This document shows, in pieces, positions 34,669 to 47,178 of a stretch of DNA of 64,000 nucleotides. Position 1 is the stretch's first letter; each line of letters opens with the position of its first letter. A program made the translations under genes and the position numbers. Origin of the DNA: Lingula anatina (Eukaryota > Brachiopoda > Lingulata > Lingulida > Lingulidae); NCBI RefSeq assembly GCF_001039355.2, contig NW_019773958.1:1084177-1148176 (forward strand), written 5' to 3'. The notes under the pieces are model-generated. The model was not told the origin of the DNA, ran no database searches, and saw only the letters and a list, made by a program, of their open reading frames with translations.

Positions 34669-36393
34669 TTTGAAGTTCTGAAAGTGAGCATGTACCAGTA
34701 ACATGAAAAGTTGACATTAATGGTACTTAACTTAAATATGCTTGTTCCAGGTCATTCCACAGAAAAAGTGGACTTCTGAGTCATTTTTAGTGGTGGACAC
34801 ACTTTGTGACATGTTTGCAAAATCCTGTTCTAATAAACTATTCTCTACCAGGTGGACAGGTTGATTTTTTAAAAAAAAATATTCACAGATATGTCTTAAG
34901 ATAAATAGACAGTCATTTGATATTCTTGGCTTTTTGAAAACTTGCCTATAATATCTAACCCTGGTAGAGGGTACATGTAGTTCTAAACTAATTGACAGCC
35001 AGAAAAATGCCAGTACAACTAAAATATTCGACAATCATATGAACAATTTAATTACACCTAAATATCATCATCTTAATCCAGTTGTTCTTACCCTTGTAAA
35101 CACTGATTTTGTTACCAATCTGTTCCCGTTTACTGCTAACATTCACTGGGTTTTATATTGTACAGCCTTGTCAGTGAAACCTAACTCATGTTTTCATAAC
35201 ACTCAAGGCCATGCGCATAAACACGTGCGGTTATCTAGGTCAGGTTGGCCGAGTCCAATGTTTGAGGTAGAACACGATGCTTAAAACTAATTTTAGTATT
35301 CATTATTTGCCATCAGCATAAGAAACTTTTGAAAGACATCCAGTATTAAGACTTTCTTGTACGAGCTTCTATCTTTATACAACAAGTGATGTTTCATTTG
35401 TTCTTCTTTATATATCTTGCCAAGGAATGTCTTCCCTTTTCATGAGACGGGTTGATTTATATTACTGTGCATATATTATGTTGTGTAACGTGAAAGTTAG
35501 TGTAAGACATCGGCAACAGGTGAGTATTAAGCTCTGTGTTAAATATTGGATTACTTATTGTTGTTGTGTAAGTGCATGCCCGTGTGTTTGATTTGTCTTG
35601 AATGTTTTACAGGAAATGTTCCCTTATTTTTCTGCCTAAGAGTCATGCTAAAGTATTGCTTGCACCCGCGGTGTAACAGGAATGAAAGTCCGCTACGAAC
35701 CGTAGTCCGTATCCCATTACTTTGTACAGGTGACAATGCATTGTCCCATATACTAACCCCAATACTCAAACTAACCCTAACCTGTACTTATATGATATGG
35801 GAGCCCGGACTTCCATTCCTGTTACACCGGTACTTGTTCAACCCATCTGTGCACTTACATAGGTTCTATGTTCGAGTTTATTTTATTTTATTTTATTTAT
35901 TTATTTATTTTTTTAATGATTGAGATAAAAATTCTGTCCGGTCATTTAAAAAGCCATGTCTTCTGTAAAGTTGTAGCTAACCATAGTAGCGTTGGATTTA
36001 TAGGCATGGAAAAAAAAATTTTTTTTTTTTTTGGGGGGGGGGGGTATTTTCAAACTCACAGAAAACTGAGGGGCAAAATGAGATTCAACTGGGATCTCAT
36101 ATTTGCAGATGGTGAAATCATAATATTAATAAAGCTTTAAGACAGAAAAAAAAACTAAAAATAGAAAACTGACCTAGCTCACTTCTCAGAACCTATAGTA
36201 ATAGCTTGTTCTCAAATTTAAAGGGCTTGCTACTGAGAACGTGTTTTTCCCTTTATGCTTATCTGACATAAACTAAAATAAGTGCTTCCAACATTTTGAC
36301 TTACCATGGCACATTAGGCCTATATACTAGTAATTTGTAGTTTTAACTAAAATTCCATTGTTTGCAGGTTAGACTATATCATTTAACATTGTC

Positions 36394-36427
<34 letters not shown>

Positions 36428-36498
36428 CAGCTGTATTTACAACATGGTCATATGACTTTCTAATATGTGTAATACATATGTATTTCAGAGGTGAAACA
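34669..36498. other. Intergenic between divergent SOUL genes
   Basis: About 1.8 kb separate the start of the minus-strand SOUL gene and the plus-strand one. It must hold both promoters. It contains an inverted-repeat element (35669-35830), a homopolymer A/T/G patch (36008-36044) and a poly-T run (36400-36425). A GT-AG acceptor just before 36490 (atttcag) suggests a non-coding first exon for the next gene. Confidence 0.45.
35669..35830. repeat. Inverted-repeat element
   Basis: Arms of about 24-25 bp: CGGTGTAACAGGAATGAAAG (35669 on) and its complement (35806-35830), separated by about 113 bp. The loop contains ctaaccctaacc. Possible MITE or remnant of a mobile element; no clear target duplication. 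Confidence 0.6.
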
Positions 36499-38507
36499 AT
36501 GCAAAGAACAATTTCAGTCGCTTTTTTCTTCCTGTCCCTGAGTCTTGCCCAAGCTGGGATTTTTGATGAAATTGCAGACCAAGCACTCAAGTTTGTGCCC
36601 AAGTATGCGCCCAAGTTTATCAAGAATGTAGAGACAGGCACCTCTTCAGGCAAACCCGCATTTTGCAATGACCTGGACTGTCCACAATATACAGTAGTGA
36701 AGAAAGAAAAAGTAAGTTTCTTTAAAATTAATTCATGTTGTTGCTTCTGGCAGATTTGTAGTTACCCTGTCATCTGTATCGGTAAAGTGTAGGGTTAGAA
36801 TATTTGCAAAACTTCTCTTACCAAACAGGGCATAAATTTTTTAATCAAACTGAGTTTTTTCAACTTTAAACAATTTATATACATGGATATACTGTGCTTC
36901 TGTTTCTTATTTTCATCAAATCTAGTGTTTCCTAAGAACGAAACCCATTCTTATGGTTGGCCCCTAAAATAATGGGGCTTTTAGTTTTTTGCACTTCCCA
37001 TTCCATACATTGCAGTACTTCAGTAGGCACAGTATGTGAGATTTTGCTTCAAAATACAGATATTCCTCCATTTAAAATAATTGCATGAATTAAGACATTT
37101 TTGCCTACATTTTCGGTATCCCTTTTTTTGTTTGTTTTAGGATTATGAAGTACGCAAGTATGTCAAAACCACCTGGGTGAGCACCAGTATGAATGGCATT
37201 AGCTATGATGAATCCATTTATAAAATGTTCATGAAGCTCTTCAATTATATCCAGGGAGATAATGTTGCAGGTTAGTGGTGATTATGATGATTATAGTAAT
37301 TAATAATAATAGTAAAAGTTCTTTTATATAAACAGTAAAATGGTTCTTTTCTCGAAAAAGTGATTAGTGCTTCCCAAATTTCTTACTCTCTCTCTCTCTC
37401 CTTCTCCTTTCACCTGAGAAGGCAGAGATTAGTAAGAAAACTATAGCTTTACAAAATGAAGTAAACCAATGCTCTACAAAACTGTAAAATACTTGTACCC
37501 TAGAAGACAGAGAGATTTGAAAGACAACTTATTTTCAATTTACAAATCTTAAATTATATACCATAGTTGACATAATGCATAATGGCGTGTCAGGATTCCA
37601 TTGAATTAAAGCTTTTTTGAATTGAAAAATAGGATTATAAAACTTAGAATTAAAAAAAAGGAATCTTTACTTTCAGATGAGAAGATTGCTATGACTGCCC
37701 CAGTAATAAACCGCCTGATTCCCGGCCCAGGCCCAGCGTGTGAGAATAACTTCACCATGTCGTTCTTCATGTCACCTAAAATCAAGGACCCACCTAAGCC
37801 TAAAAAGAAGGATGTTTTCCTCAGTACTTTGCCAGAACTGACTGCCTATGTCAGGTAAGTCTGTCAGAATGAGGAGTATTATATATTCAAAGAAACCAAA
37901 TTTTTAGTAAGAATTAAAATGTTGCTTTTTATTAAGTTGCCTCTTATAAATTAAGTAAACAATATGTTAATTGAAGGGGACAAAGTAGTTGTTATATGAA
38001 GGAAGATTAGGATCCCTACATGATTTTGATATTTAAAATGGCAATGTTATACAATGTTTAAAGGAAATGCATCAAAATTGTAATCAGTTCAGTTTTTATT
38101 GTGTACTTCCCAACTGCAGTTTTTCACCTGTTCCTTGAAAAAGCAGCCTATATTGTCAATCAGTAATCCTTCTGGTAATTGTTGGAGTTTTGCCACATCA
38201 GATAAAACGATAAGTCTGTATTTAAAATTCTTTTTTCAAATTAATTATCAGTTTTTGTATAGATGTATACATGTTACAGATCGTATATGTAAATAGTCTT
38301 TGAATGAGCAACGTTTTGAAATCCCTTTCCAGTTCATTTGGAGGATTTGCCACAGAGACAGATGACATTCAAAAAGCAGCAAAGTTGGCTCAGATATTAA
38401 AGGATGCTGGAGTTTCCTTCTACGAAGACTTCTACTACACTGCAGGTTATGACAGCCCTTTTAAACTTCTTAACCGCCACAATGAGGTGTGGTTTATTGG
38501 AAAGTAA
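36499..38507 (+). CDS. Secreted SOUL/HEBP2-like heme-binding protein 1
   Basis: Exons 36499-36711, 37141-37270, 37677-37854, 38333-38507 give 231 residues. Intron positions and phases (0, 1, 2) are the same as in the minus-strand SOUL gene, so they share an ancestor. Residues 1-19 form a signal peptide (MQRTISVAFFFLSLSLAQA). A linker with PAFCNDLDCPQYTVVKKEKD carries two cysteines typical of the secreted branch. The SOUL domain follows: DYEVRKYVKTTWVST, KLFNYIQGDN, KIAMTAPVINRLIPG, FLSTLPELTAYVRSFGGF, YYTAGYDSPFKLLNRHNEVW. Predicted extracellular heme or porphyrin binder. The ATG at 36499 is preferred to 36478 because the latter lies before a likely acceptor. Confidence 0.9.
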
Positions 38508-40481
38508 TATTATAACATGCCAGTGCTGTAGGTTGGGTTGAGGAAAAAAAGATGGAGGGGGGGGGGGGGGGGCAGCTGAGATGCTGATGCTTTAAATCCA
38601 CTATAGAAGTAGGCTATTGCAGGCCAAACACTGACCAGTCTGAAAGAAATTTAGGGACTTCTGATGGACCTTGAGAAAAGAAAAAGCGAACATTTCATGA
38701 AGATAAAATTTTCAAGCTTTTTATATTTATGAAGGAATAACCCCCCCATCCCCAGCAGCCTGCAGCCCTGGGTGTGTGAACAGAGATAGGGGTAGGGGGA
38801 AAAGAATGGCCTCTCCCCTTCTATTCAATTAACCAGTGCTTATTGTATGCTGAGCCAAAGTTACATCTCATTTAGAAGATCTTTCAGAAATCTGCTGTCT
38901 TTCTCTTTACACTTAAAACTCTCTTGCTGCTTTTTGTAGTGTTAATATGAACTATGCTGCCTTAAAGAGAGTTGTCTATAATAGATAAAATTACATCATG
39001 AAACATTTTAAGATACAGTGTTGCAGAACATCAGATTTGTATTGAAGACTGCAGGGTAGTCTGGACACTCTTTGATATATTTTTATATGTGAACCTTCAT
39101 TACAGGTATAGAATAGAAAGCATGGATACTTGGATATTAACAAGGTTGTGATGCATTCATTCCAATTTATGTTCTTTTTATATCTTAATTTGAACTAATA
39201 TTGCTACTCTATTGGGGGGGATTTTCTATTATTTACATGTTTTATTTTACAAATTTATAAAAGAAGAATTTCTCTGTTATCTGCCATCAAAATAGAAATG
39301 TCATGTGGCAAGCATAAGAACATGTCTCTTTCTTGATGTCACACTGCAGGTCGCTTAAGTGCACAATCTGAATTTTGATTTTTAAGTTTTTAATCATTTT
39401 TTATTAATACCTTATTTTGGTTGGGGGGTATAGTAGGGTGATATCTCTAACATGATGGGCCAGTGACTAAAGTTTGAGAGACGTAGCGCCACAAGTTTTA
39501 ATTCGGAAGGGCATGCAGTGATGTGAAGCAATACATTGATGATACTTCTAGTAAAAGCAGCATTGTCTCTATGCAACTGCTACGTGATGTCGATATACAT
39601 CGAACTCTTGTGTTTAAGACTTGTGCAATGTTCCATACGATGTGATAACGTCATGGGATTGCTTAACAAAATTTTGTGAATTATTTTTGTAGCATTATGG
39701 CACATTTTGAATTTACGTATTCTCTGTTAGAAAGGAGACGTACTCGGATCTTTATATGTATATATTATGCTGTCTTCGTTTAAATAAAAGGAATAATCTA
39801 GTTATCCATTTGTTTGTTCCAATTTTCTTATAATTCATAATGATATCGTAATGATATTGTGTGAAAAAGTAAAAGCCACGTATTTAGGCGGGCAGTACAA
39901 ACAAAGGCTTTATAAATATTAAGTTATCTGAGTATTACTTATTAAGTAGCTTTTATCGCGATTGGAATTTACCCTTTTCACTTTTGGTTGGATAAACAAC
40001 GATAAAAACGGCCTATATTCTAAATTTTTTCCTTGAATTATGATTTGAAGAAACGTGAAGCAGCTTAACAAAAACAAAGGAAGTTTCTGGCCGAAATTGA
40101 CCGATCATGAACCGTCGTGAAAAATCCAGTGGATAATATACATGTACCAAGCTGGTACTTTATTCTGATTACTACGGGTGAATTATTACCTCGTTTGAGA
40201 GAATTGCTCTCTATAACTATATATATAAATAATATCTGAACAATATGTGCAGCTGGCCTATATTGTTATTGATATTTTGTGATATTTTAAGCCTTTTCGA
40301 GCGTTTTTATGTACAGACACAGATGTGTCTGTACATATTGCCATCACCTGCGTCTGTCGTCGCCGATCATGTCGCCGTCGCCGTCGCCGTCGCCGTGCAC
40401 TTTCAGCGTTAACACCATAAGTGGAAGACAGTTTTACTTTTTGGCTTTATATTTACAGAGCTGACTTATATTCATAAAACG
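38508..40481. other. 3' UTR and intergenic
   Basis: No gene seen. AATAAA at 39783-39788 may end the secreted SOUL gene. A perfect 13-bp inverted repeat with a 2-base loop lies at 40309-40336 (atgtacagacaca / tgtgtctgtacat). A GTCGCC hexamer microsatellite lies at about 40370-40397. Confidence 0.5.
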
Positions 40482-40710
40482 CAGGTCAAGTTCGAAAATC
40501 AGCATGATCGGGCCATTATTGTAGAATTTATGCTGTTTTTTCACTTTTTAGCATATATGCAACACTGTTAACACATTTCAAGGAAAACCGATAGGCCTGT
40601 TGTCATGAAACTCACAGGAGTAATCATTCTTACTAAAACACAGGTCAAGTTCGAAAATCAGCATAATCGGGCCATTATTTTATAAGTTATGCTGTTTTTT
40701 CACATTTCCT
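40482..40710 (+). repeat. Two diverged copies of a ~70-bp segment, 159 bp apart
   Basis: CAGGTCAAGTTCGAAAATCA begins at 40482 and again at 40641, followed in both by gatcgggcc/aatcgggcc, cattatt and atgctgttttttcac. With the hairpin and hexamer repeat just upstream this may be one composite dispersed repeat. Confidence 0.65.
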
Positions 40711-41099
40711 CAGATTCAATTCTTAGGCATGTTAACAGTCTCATTATTTAACTAATAAGATTCGCAAAAGTGTTTGTTTGACATTTCCTGCATCTTTACA
40801 ACATTGTTAGTTGATTATGTAAAAATGATGGTAAACTTGGTATCATGTATTGTATAATAGAGTTTCAAAAATGGAAATAAACTCATATCATTGCAGTTTG
40901 TCAGATTTAATCATTCACTATGTTCAGAAACTCCTAATGGAGGAAATTGGACATTAAACACTGTTCTATTGATATTTTTCCCATCTCATCAATTTTCTTA
41001 GTTGATCATATAAAAATGGCAGTAAATTGTTAATTTTGTTATATGTAAAAAAATTGTTAAAAATGAAAAAAAACACATTTCAGGACAGTGCTGTCTTGT

Positions 41100-42240
41100 C
41101 TACATTTTGGCATTTTCAAGGTGTGACTTTGAAGTTCCATGGGCCTGAAGACCTTTGCTAGGCACATTTTCTGAATATCCATGATATTAATATTTTATTA
41201 TTAAAAATTGATGGTTATTATCCTGTTAAACATTATGTAATATTGCATCAAAATTTGAAGAAACCCCTATTTTGGACACTGCCCTCATGATGACCATTTA
41301 AGGAAAACCATGTCACTTACTGTTCTCAAACTTACAGGAAGAAACATGGGACTTAAATAAAGCTTCAGTGGGCAATGTAGTCTATTTGGTAAATTTTTCT
41401 GGCAGTTAATCAGTCTTTTGTGAAAATTAAATTTTTCACATATTGGCATTTTCAAGGTGTGACTTAGAACCTCCACGGGCTCTAAGACCCATGCTAGTCA
41501 CATTTTCTGAAAATCCATGATATGGATCTTTTATTATTAAAAACTGATGGTTATATGCTGTTAAGCATTATGTAATATTGCATTAAAATAGAAGAAAACA
41601 CAATTTTGGGTGCTGCTGCCATGATGACCATTATGGGAAAACCACGTTACTTATGATTGTCAAACTTTCAAAAAAGAAACAAAGGACTAAAATGCAGCCT
41701 GAGTTGGAAAAGCAGTCTAATTGGCTTCTTTTTAGTGAAATATTTATTTTTATCATGTTGGCATATTCATTGTGGGACTCGAAGCTCCCATGGACATGAA
41801 GCCAAATGGTAATCAAATTTTCTACATGTCCATGCTATTTATAGTCAATAATAAAAAATTGGTGATAATTATTCTGTAATTTATTATGTAATGTTACATC
41901 AAAATTGACAAAAATCTTTTTGCACTGCTACTACAAACATTATGAAAAGAAAACTGTGTTACTTATTATTATTTTCAACTTACAAGTATGATTTGTAGGA
42001 TTGGCATGCAGTTCAAATAAGAAAGCCAGCTCAAATGGGTTATCATTTATTATTGAATTTAAGCAGTTTTATGTGAAATTTTCATTTTTCTCATTCTGGC
42101 ATTTTCAAAGTGTGAACTAGTACTCCCATGGGCCTGAAGCCTTACGCTTGTTACACATTTCACTTACATTGGTATTACCTGTTGAGCATAATTAAAATTT
42201 GATGTTGAATTTGCAGTTAGGCATAATGTACTTTTGCATC
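41100..42240 (+). repeat. Decayed tandem array, ~330-bp unit, about four copies
   Basis: The landmark ttggcattttcaaggtgtga recurs at about 41108, 41444, 41759 (as catattcattgtggga) and 42097 (as cattttcaaagtgtga), giving spacings of about 336, 315 and 338 bases. Within each unit the same order repeats: gggcctgaag, cacattttct, aatccatga, a TTATTATTAAAAA patch, cattatgtaatattgcat, catgatgaccat, ggaaaacca and cttac. Substitutions and indels are many, so the array is old. No coding frame is kept. Confidence 0.75.
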
Positions 42241-44225
42241 AGAATTGACAGTGGCCTATTTTGTGCATTGTTATTGTCTGCTTTTTGTCTGTACATTTGA
42301 CAGCTTTGCTGCCTTGTTAAAGGTTTGTCACTATTTTACTGAAAATATCTCCTCAGATTTTTGTAGTGCGGTACCCTGGGCTTCAGATGCTTGTCTGCTT
42401 CATTTTAAGGCTTTTGATAATAGGGCAAATGTGGGGATCTTAAAAGAAAAAAGCTAATTCTGGTAGGCCTAGCTGTTCCGCATCAGATATAAAGCTCGAG
42501 CTATTATATAGATAGGCAACTACATATGTGAATGCGGACTAAAATGTAAACTGACTATATAAGGGCTTGTGTTCTTACAAAGGGAGATCAAGAAGTTAAG
42601 ACGGATTTGTGGAAGATGGTGATGAGTTGACACCTGCCGTGGAGAGCTGGATAAGGGGTCAAAGTACTGCTCTGAGTGATCGGGTTTCAATGATTTATAA
42701 GTTGTACGGACAAGTTGTACTGTTTTAATTAAAGCTGGGATAACTTTTATATAAATTGTAGATAAACTTACATAATTTTAATATATTTAATTCAGATGTA
42801 GTGCGTGGCAGCTAGGTTGCATGTGACATGCAATCCTTTGTTTAATGTTATGGAAATTAACGAGTTAGGGTGCTATTGGCGAAAAAAGAGTATTATTATT
42901 ATTGGTATTATTATTATTATTATTATACATACGGGGACAGATAGGTAACGGAGATTATTTCAAGAATTTTCTACCAACAGGAATAAAACACGTAGCAGAA
43001 CTTTGTAAATATTGGTCTCCATTATCGGTTTTCGTGGTGTGGGTGAAACAGATTATCGTTCGCAACCACGACCAGAGATTACTCCCCCCACCTCCCCCGA
43101 GTTTTCGCTCATAAGGTGCAACTGTGTGCTTTGCTGGATCTCAGCACCCACTGCAGTCATCACGAAACATCCGACCTCTCATTAGATTTATCAAACCAAC
43201 CACTTCTCCCATGATATAATATCCTGTGTGTATTTATCATGGGGGAAAACAAGGAATGGAATGAGTTTCTTGATCACAACCTCTGCGCCTAAAACAAAAA
43301 TCTACACAGCCCGTTGTATGTGTAAGTGTAAACACACTTACTGGAACCAATCTTCGCCATCTCCTTAGCCAGAAATGACAAACAGATGTTTAAATCCGTT
43401 GTATAAGAGCTCATGTGCACACACACGTGAATTTAGACAGATCAAGTGGTGGGAAGGTTCCAAAAAGTAAAGGGTAAAACGGTTACTTTTTATTTAAGAA
43501 ATTCTATCATTTAAGAAACATAAACTTATTTGTTTTTGTCAGAATAAAGTGCAAATTTTATAATGAGTCCTTTACTTCAAATCTCCGCATAAACATCTTT
43601 CTCAATATTTTAAGTACATAAACCATTATTTAGAATCTCACCCCTCAATCCGCCTGCCGTTGGGTACTTAAACAAGTGCGCACGCGAAAAAGCGTGTGTA
43701 AAGAAGTTAGACAGAGAGAGAGAAACAGGTATGTGCAAAGTTTGGCCGGAGTGTTTTTGTCTGGTATTTTCTACCAAGATACTTATGTAGAAAGCGCTTA
43801 TATGCTTGCACCGACTTAAATATTTTTCGATAGGTTTTATCTTGATCAAAAGTCGGCGTAAAACGGTTGGGTTTTCATGGCCGATATTGTAGCGATTCTG
43901 ATAAAGAGCAGCTCAGGGTATTTTTTCTTCTCTCTCTATCTTTCTCTCTCTCTCTCTCTCTCTCTTGACAATAAATCGAGGTGGTAATTATTCATATACC
44001 ATGAGCGACAAGAACCTGTCTTACATGTATAATGGCGCACGTTTCTAGTTTATACAGGGTTTATTCGAAGTGTTACAGGTTATTTTGACAAAGAGAAAAA
44101 AATACCTGAATTGGAAATGACCACATACTTTGCTGTCTAGATTTTAAAAATAGATTGCAGAACGTAATCACGATCTCGAGCGGTTTCTTACAAATTGAAC
44201 GTTTCTTCAGATCAGGACAGCGAAA
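42241..44225. other. Intergenic, 5' region of secreted SOUL 2
   Basis: No gene seen. A TAT trinucleotide run lies at 42890-42926 and a CT dinucleotide run at about 43929-43966. No clear TATA box before 44226. Confidence 0.45.
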
Positions 44226-45795
44226 ATGCAGATCATCCCTACACTCACGGTGTTGTTCTTGTCGGTAGCAGTGACCCAGGCAGGGATAGTAAACCGAATA
44301 CTGCAGTACATTCCCTCCCTAGGGCTAGGTGGCGGCAATGAGCAGGAAGTCTCCTTCTGCAACGGGTACGACTGTCCCAAATTTGAGAAGTTGGAGAAAC
44401 ACGATGTGAGTATAGTCAAATGTGTTAGGTGTGACTTTATGGAACTATCTCCACAAACTATTAAGTTTGGGAAACTTTTGGGTAGATGTAATTATTTGTA
44501 TCTTATTTATTTAAACAGGGCCATAAAAAGACGGTTCGTCTATAAAAGCATGTGTCTCTTTCTTACCATATAATATTTGTTCTATTACAAGGTATACGAA
44601 GTGCGAAAATACGTTCCCACTACCTGGGTCGTTACAACAAAATCTGATTCTGGCTCCTCGACATTCATGAAACTGTTCTATTATATCCAGGGAAGCAATG
44701 CTGAAAGTAAGTTGTTAAAGTATAAAATTTAAACTAACGGGGTTAAATATTTATTTTCTAAGACGAACTTGTACTAATCTTCTGCATCAGTATAACGATA
44801 ACGGATTTTTTCATCAAATATATTTCCCATAGTTCATTCATTACTCAGTGTATTTCAAATCTGCCAAAATTGTATTTCTAGTGCATACTTGTTTATTGCT
44901 TGTGTGTTGACGTCTCTAAAAATGGAGCCGTCAACTGTTTTTACCGAGAAAAGTTATGAAATTAATTCCTCATACTTTTTCAGGTAAGAAAATCGCCATG
45001 ACAGTTCCCGTGATTGGGAATGTAACTCATGGCGAGGGCAGGACAACAATGGGTTTCTATCTCCCTCCTAAAGTTGGCGTCCCACCTGCACCCACGGACG
45101 CCACCGTCTTCATCCGCAGGCTGCCTGAACTGACGGCTTATGTGATGTAAGTATATTGCGGTACATGTGACTATATAATGTAATAATGATTGTGTTAGTT
45201 GTGACAGTAAGAACATTGTAGGGTATGGTGTTACAATCCCCGTTTGCGGTTGGCGTACTTAAATTATGCCACTAAACCGCCATACCTTCTTTTTCACAAT
45301 AATTAATACAAACTAACAAACAATTTAAATGCGCCCCGAATCCTCAAGGTACAATTGGATGGTGCATGTGTTAATTTGGAATGTGGGAGATGGAATACCG
45401 TTCGAAGGAGACACTTGGCATCATGATTAATGTGATTCGCATTAGACTGAATATTCCTTTATTGTTTTAATTTAATTTGCAGTTATAAATGATATTTAAA
45501 TTTAATATTTGATATATTTATCCCACGTGTAAAAAGTTCTGTATAATGCATATGCTTTTGGTGACATATATGCTTTTGGTGACATCAAAATTAACTGTGT
45601 GTATTTTTTTTCATATCTAGTGAATTTGGTGGTTACGCGAATGCGGAAAAGAACGAAGCCAAAGCCAATGAGCTACGCACAGCACTTAACGAGGCGAACG
45701 TCCAGTATGAAAAAGACTATTACTTTACTGCAGGGTATGACAGCCCTATGAAGTTCTGGAACCGCCACAATGAAGTGTGGTTCATTGCTAAATAA
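44226..45795 (+). CDS. Secreted SOUL/HEBP2-like heme-binding protein 2
   Basis: Exons 44226-44405, 44592-44706, 44984-45146, 45621-45795 give 210 residues, with the same intron positions and phases as the other two SOUL genes. Signal peptide 1-19 (MQIIPTLTVLFLSVAVTQA). The linker has SFCNGYDCPKFEKLEK, again the FCNxxDCP motif. The SOUL domain follows: VYEVRKYVPTTWVVT, KLFYYIQGSN, KKIAMTVPVIGNVTHG, FIRRLPELTAYVIEFGGY, YYFTAGYDSPMKFWNRHNEV, ending IAK. It is shorter than paralogue 1 around residues 20-40. AATAAA at 45896-45901 is a likely polyadenylation signal, 100 bases after the stop. Confidence 0.9.
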
Positions 45796-45895
45796 AGCAC
45801 CAAATCATGTAGAATTATGTGTCTACTCTCTGTTGACTGACGTGTATGTACTGTATACAGCCTTAATTGTGATTCTGTCATTCAAAAAAAAAATT

Positions 45896-45901
45896 AATAA
45901 A
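45896..45901 (+). terminator. Polyadenylation signal of secreted SOUL 2
   Basis: AATAAA followed closely by two more AATAAA-like hexamers (to about 45915), 100 bases past the stop codon. Confidence 0.5.
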
Positions 45902-46378
45902 CAAATAAAATAAATGAAAATAACAAGAACTAAAGATGATATATGATTTTTCTTATTCAAAACATTGGTAGGATTTCCACTGTAGGTGTGGCCAGGCTAG
46001 ACCTGTCGCTGTTTATGTAACTGCTTGCTGGTCGAGACATCTATTTTTTATTAACAGTATTTTCTTCAAAATTATACTATTGAAAAATCGTACAATGATA
46101 ATCATTTCAGTTATGGATGTACGTTTACGACTACGTGACATTTTGCTATTGATTATTTTCAGCGAAATAAAGGTGAATAAAAGTATATCATCTGTGTTTA
46201 AGGTCGTTCGGGCTTAGTATTTTGTTCCTTGTATATAAAATTTCTTAAGACTTTATAGCTTGACCTGTTCCTATCAAAACATTTATTTGTCTAGTGAAAA
46301 ACAATAACATTCACTGAAATGTTAAACCCATGACCTGCTTATTTAATCTTAAGACAAAAAATAGTAAATATTTAAATA

Positions 46379-47178
46379 CGGTAAAGTCTTGAAAATTTCG
46401 TCGTTCTTGAAAATTTCGTCGGCAGACGATTTTCCGCCGACGTAATTTTTTTCCCTTTGAAAACTTCGTCTACCTTGAAAATGAGGTACTCGATAATTTT
46501 TGAAAAGTTCGTCACCAATTATGGCCGCGTTGTCCAGCTCAAACATAAGGGAATGCGTCAGTTGATTCAAGACAATGATACGATCAGGATATCATTGCCG
46601 ATAACACTCTCAATGGGAGACAGGAACAATAGTGCGCCCCTGCGAGCGGTTACCCACAATATAGATGGTTTAGATGTGAATTCCCGTTCTCAATTGCGGG
46701 AACGTCGGCCTTTTGTCCTTAGTTTCATTACTATTACCTGGCTTAAGGTGCGTTATCAAGCCGGCAAATAGAAGTCAGGCCGCGGCTTTGTCATTTGTAA
46801 CGCCGTTATTGTTATCGGCGGCTGTCCTAAATGAGGAAGACACAATGAAAAAAATCAAGATATTATCTCGAAGTGAAATGTACCCGTCACTTCTATTCAT
46901 GTCCATGTTCAGTTTAGGACCATTTAACGATTACCTGGATCGTACATGGAGATCGTTCGCAATGCGAATGGGACGAGATGGCAATATTCATATTTGTAGC
47001 GGACTCCGTTCGCATAAGATCTTCAGCGGGAGATCGTTNATAAACCCCGAAGGCCGGATTTTTGAAAATTTCGTCATACCCAGGAGTCGGGGAGAGGTAA
47101 TTTTGAAAAATTAGTCGGATTTACACAATTAAAAATATTAATTAATTTTTAAGCGACGAAATTTTCAAGACTTTACCG
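46379..47178. mobile_element. DNA transposon-like element with 25-bp TIRs and subterminal repeats
   Basis: Perfect 25-bp terminal inverted repeats, CGGTAAAGTCTTGAAAATTT... at 46379-46403 and its exact complement at 47154-47178, flanked by TA on both sides (46377-46378, 47179-47180). A 12-mer GAAAATTTCGTC recurs near both ends: 46391 and 46409 exact, 46459 and 46502 with one change, 47064 exact, and inverted at 47155. Such subterminal copies are usual transposase binding sites. A gap N at 47039 interrupts the element. The open frames inside (46457-46771, 46713-47114) resemble no transposase I recognise and end in the repeat itself, so it is probably non-autonomous. TA target suggests Tc1/mariner/pogo-like. 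Confidence 0.8.

Noticed and set aside
46457-47114. Transposase genes inside the TIR element
   Set aside because: The frames overlap, include the subterminal repeats and an N, and show no catalytic DDE/D pattern that I can recognise.
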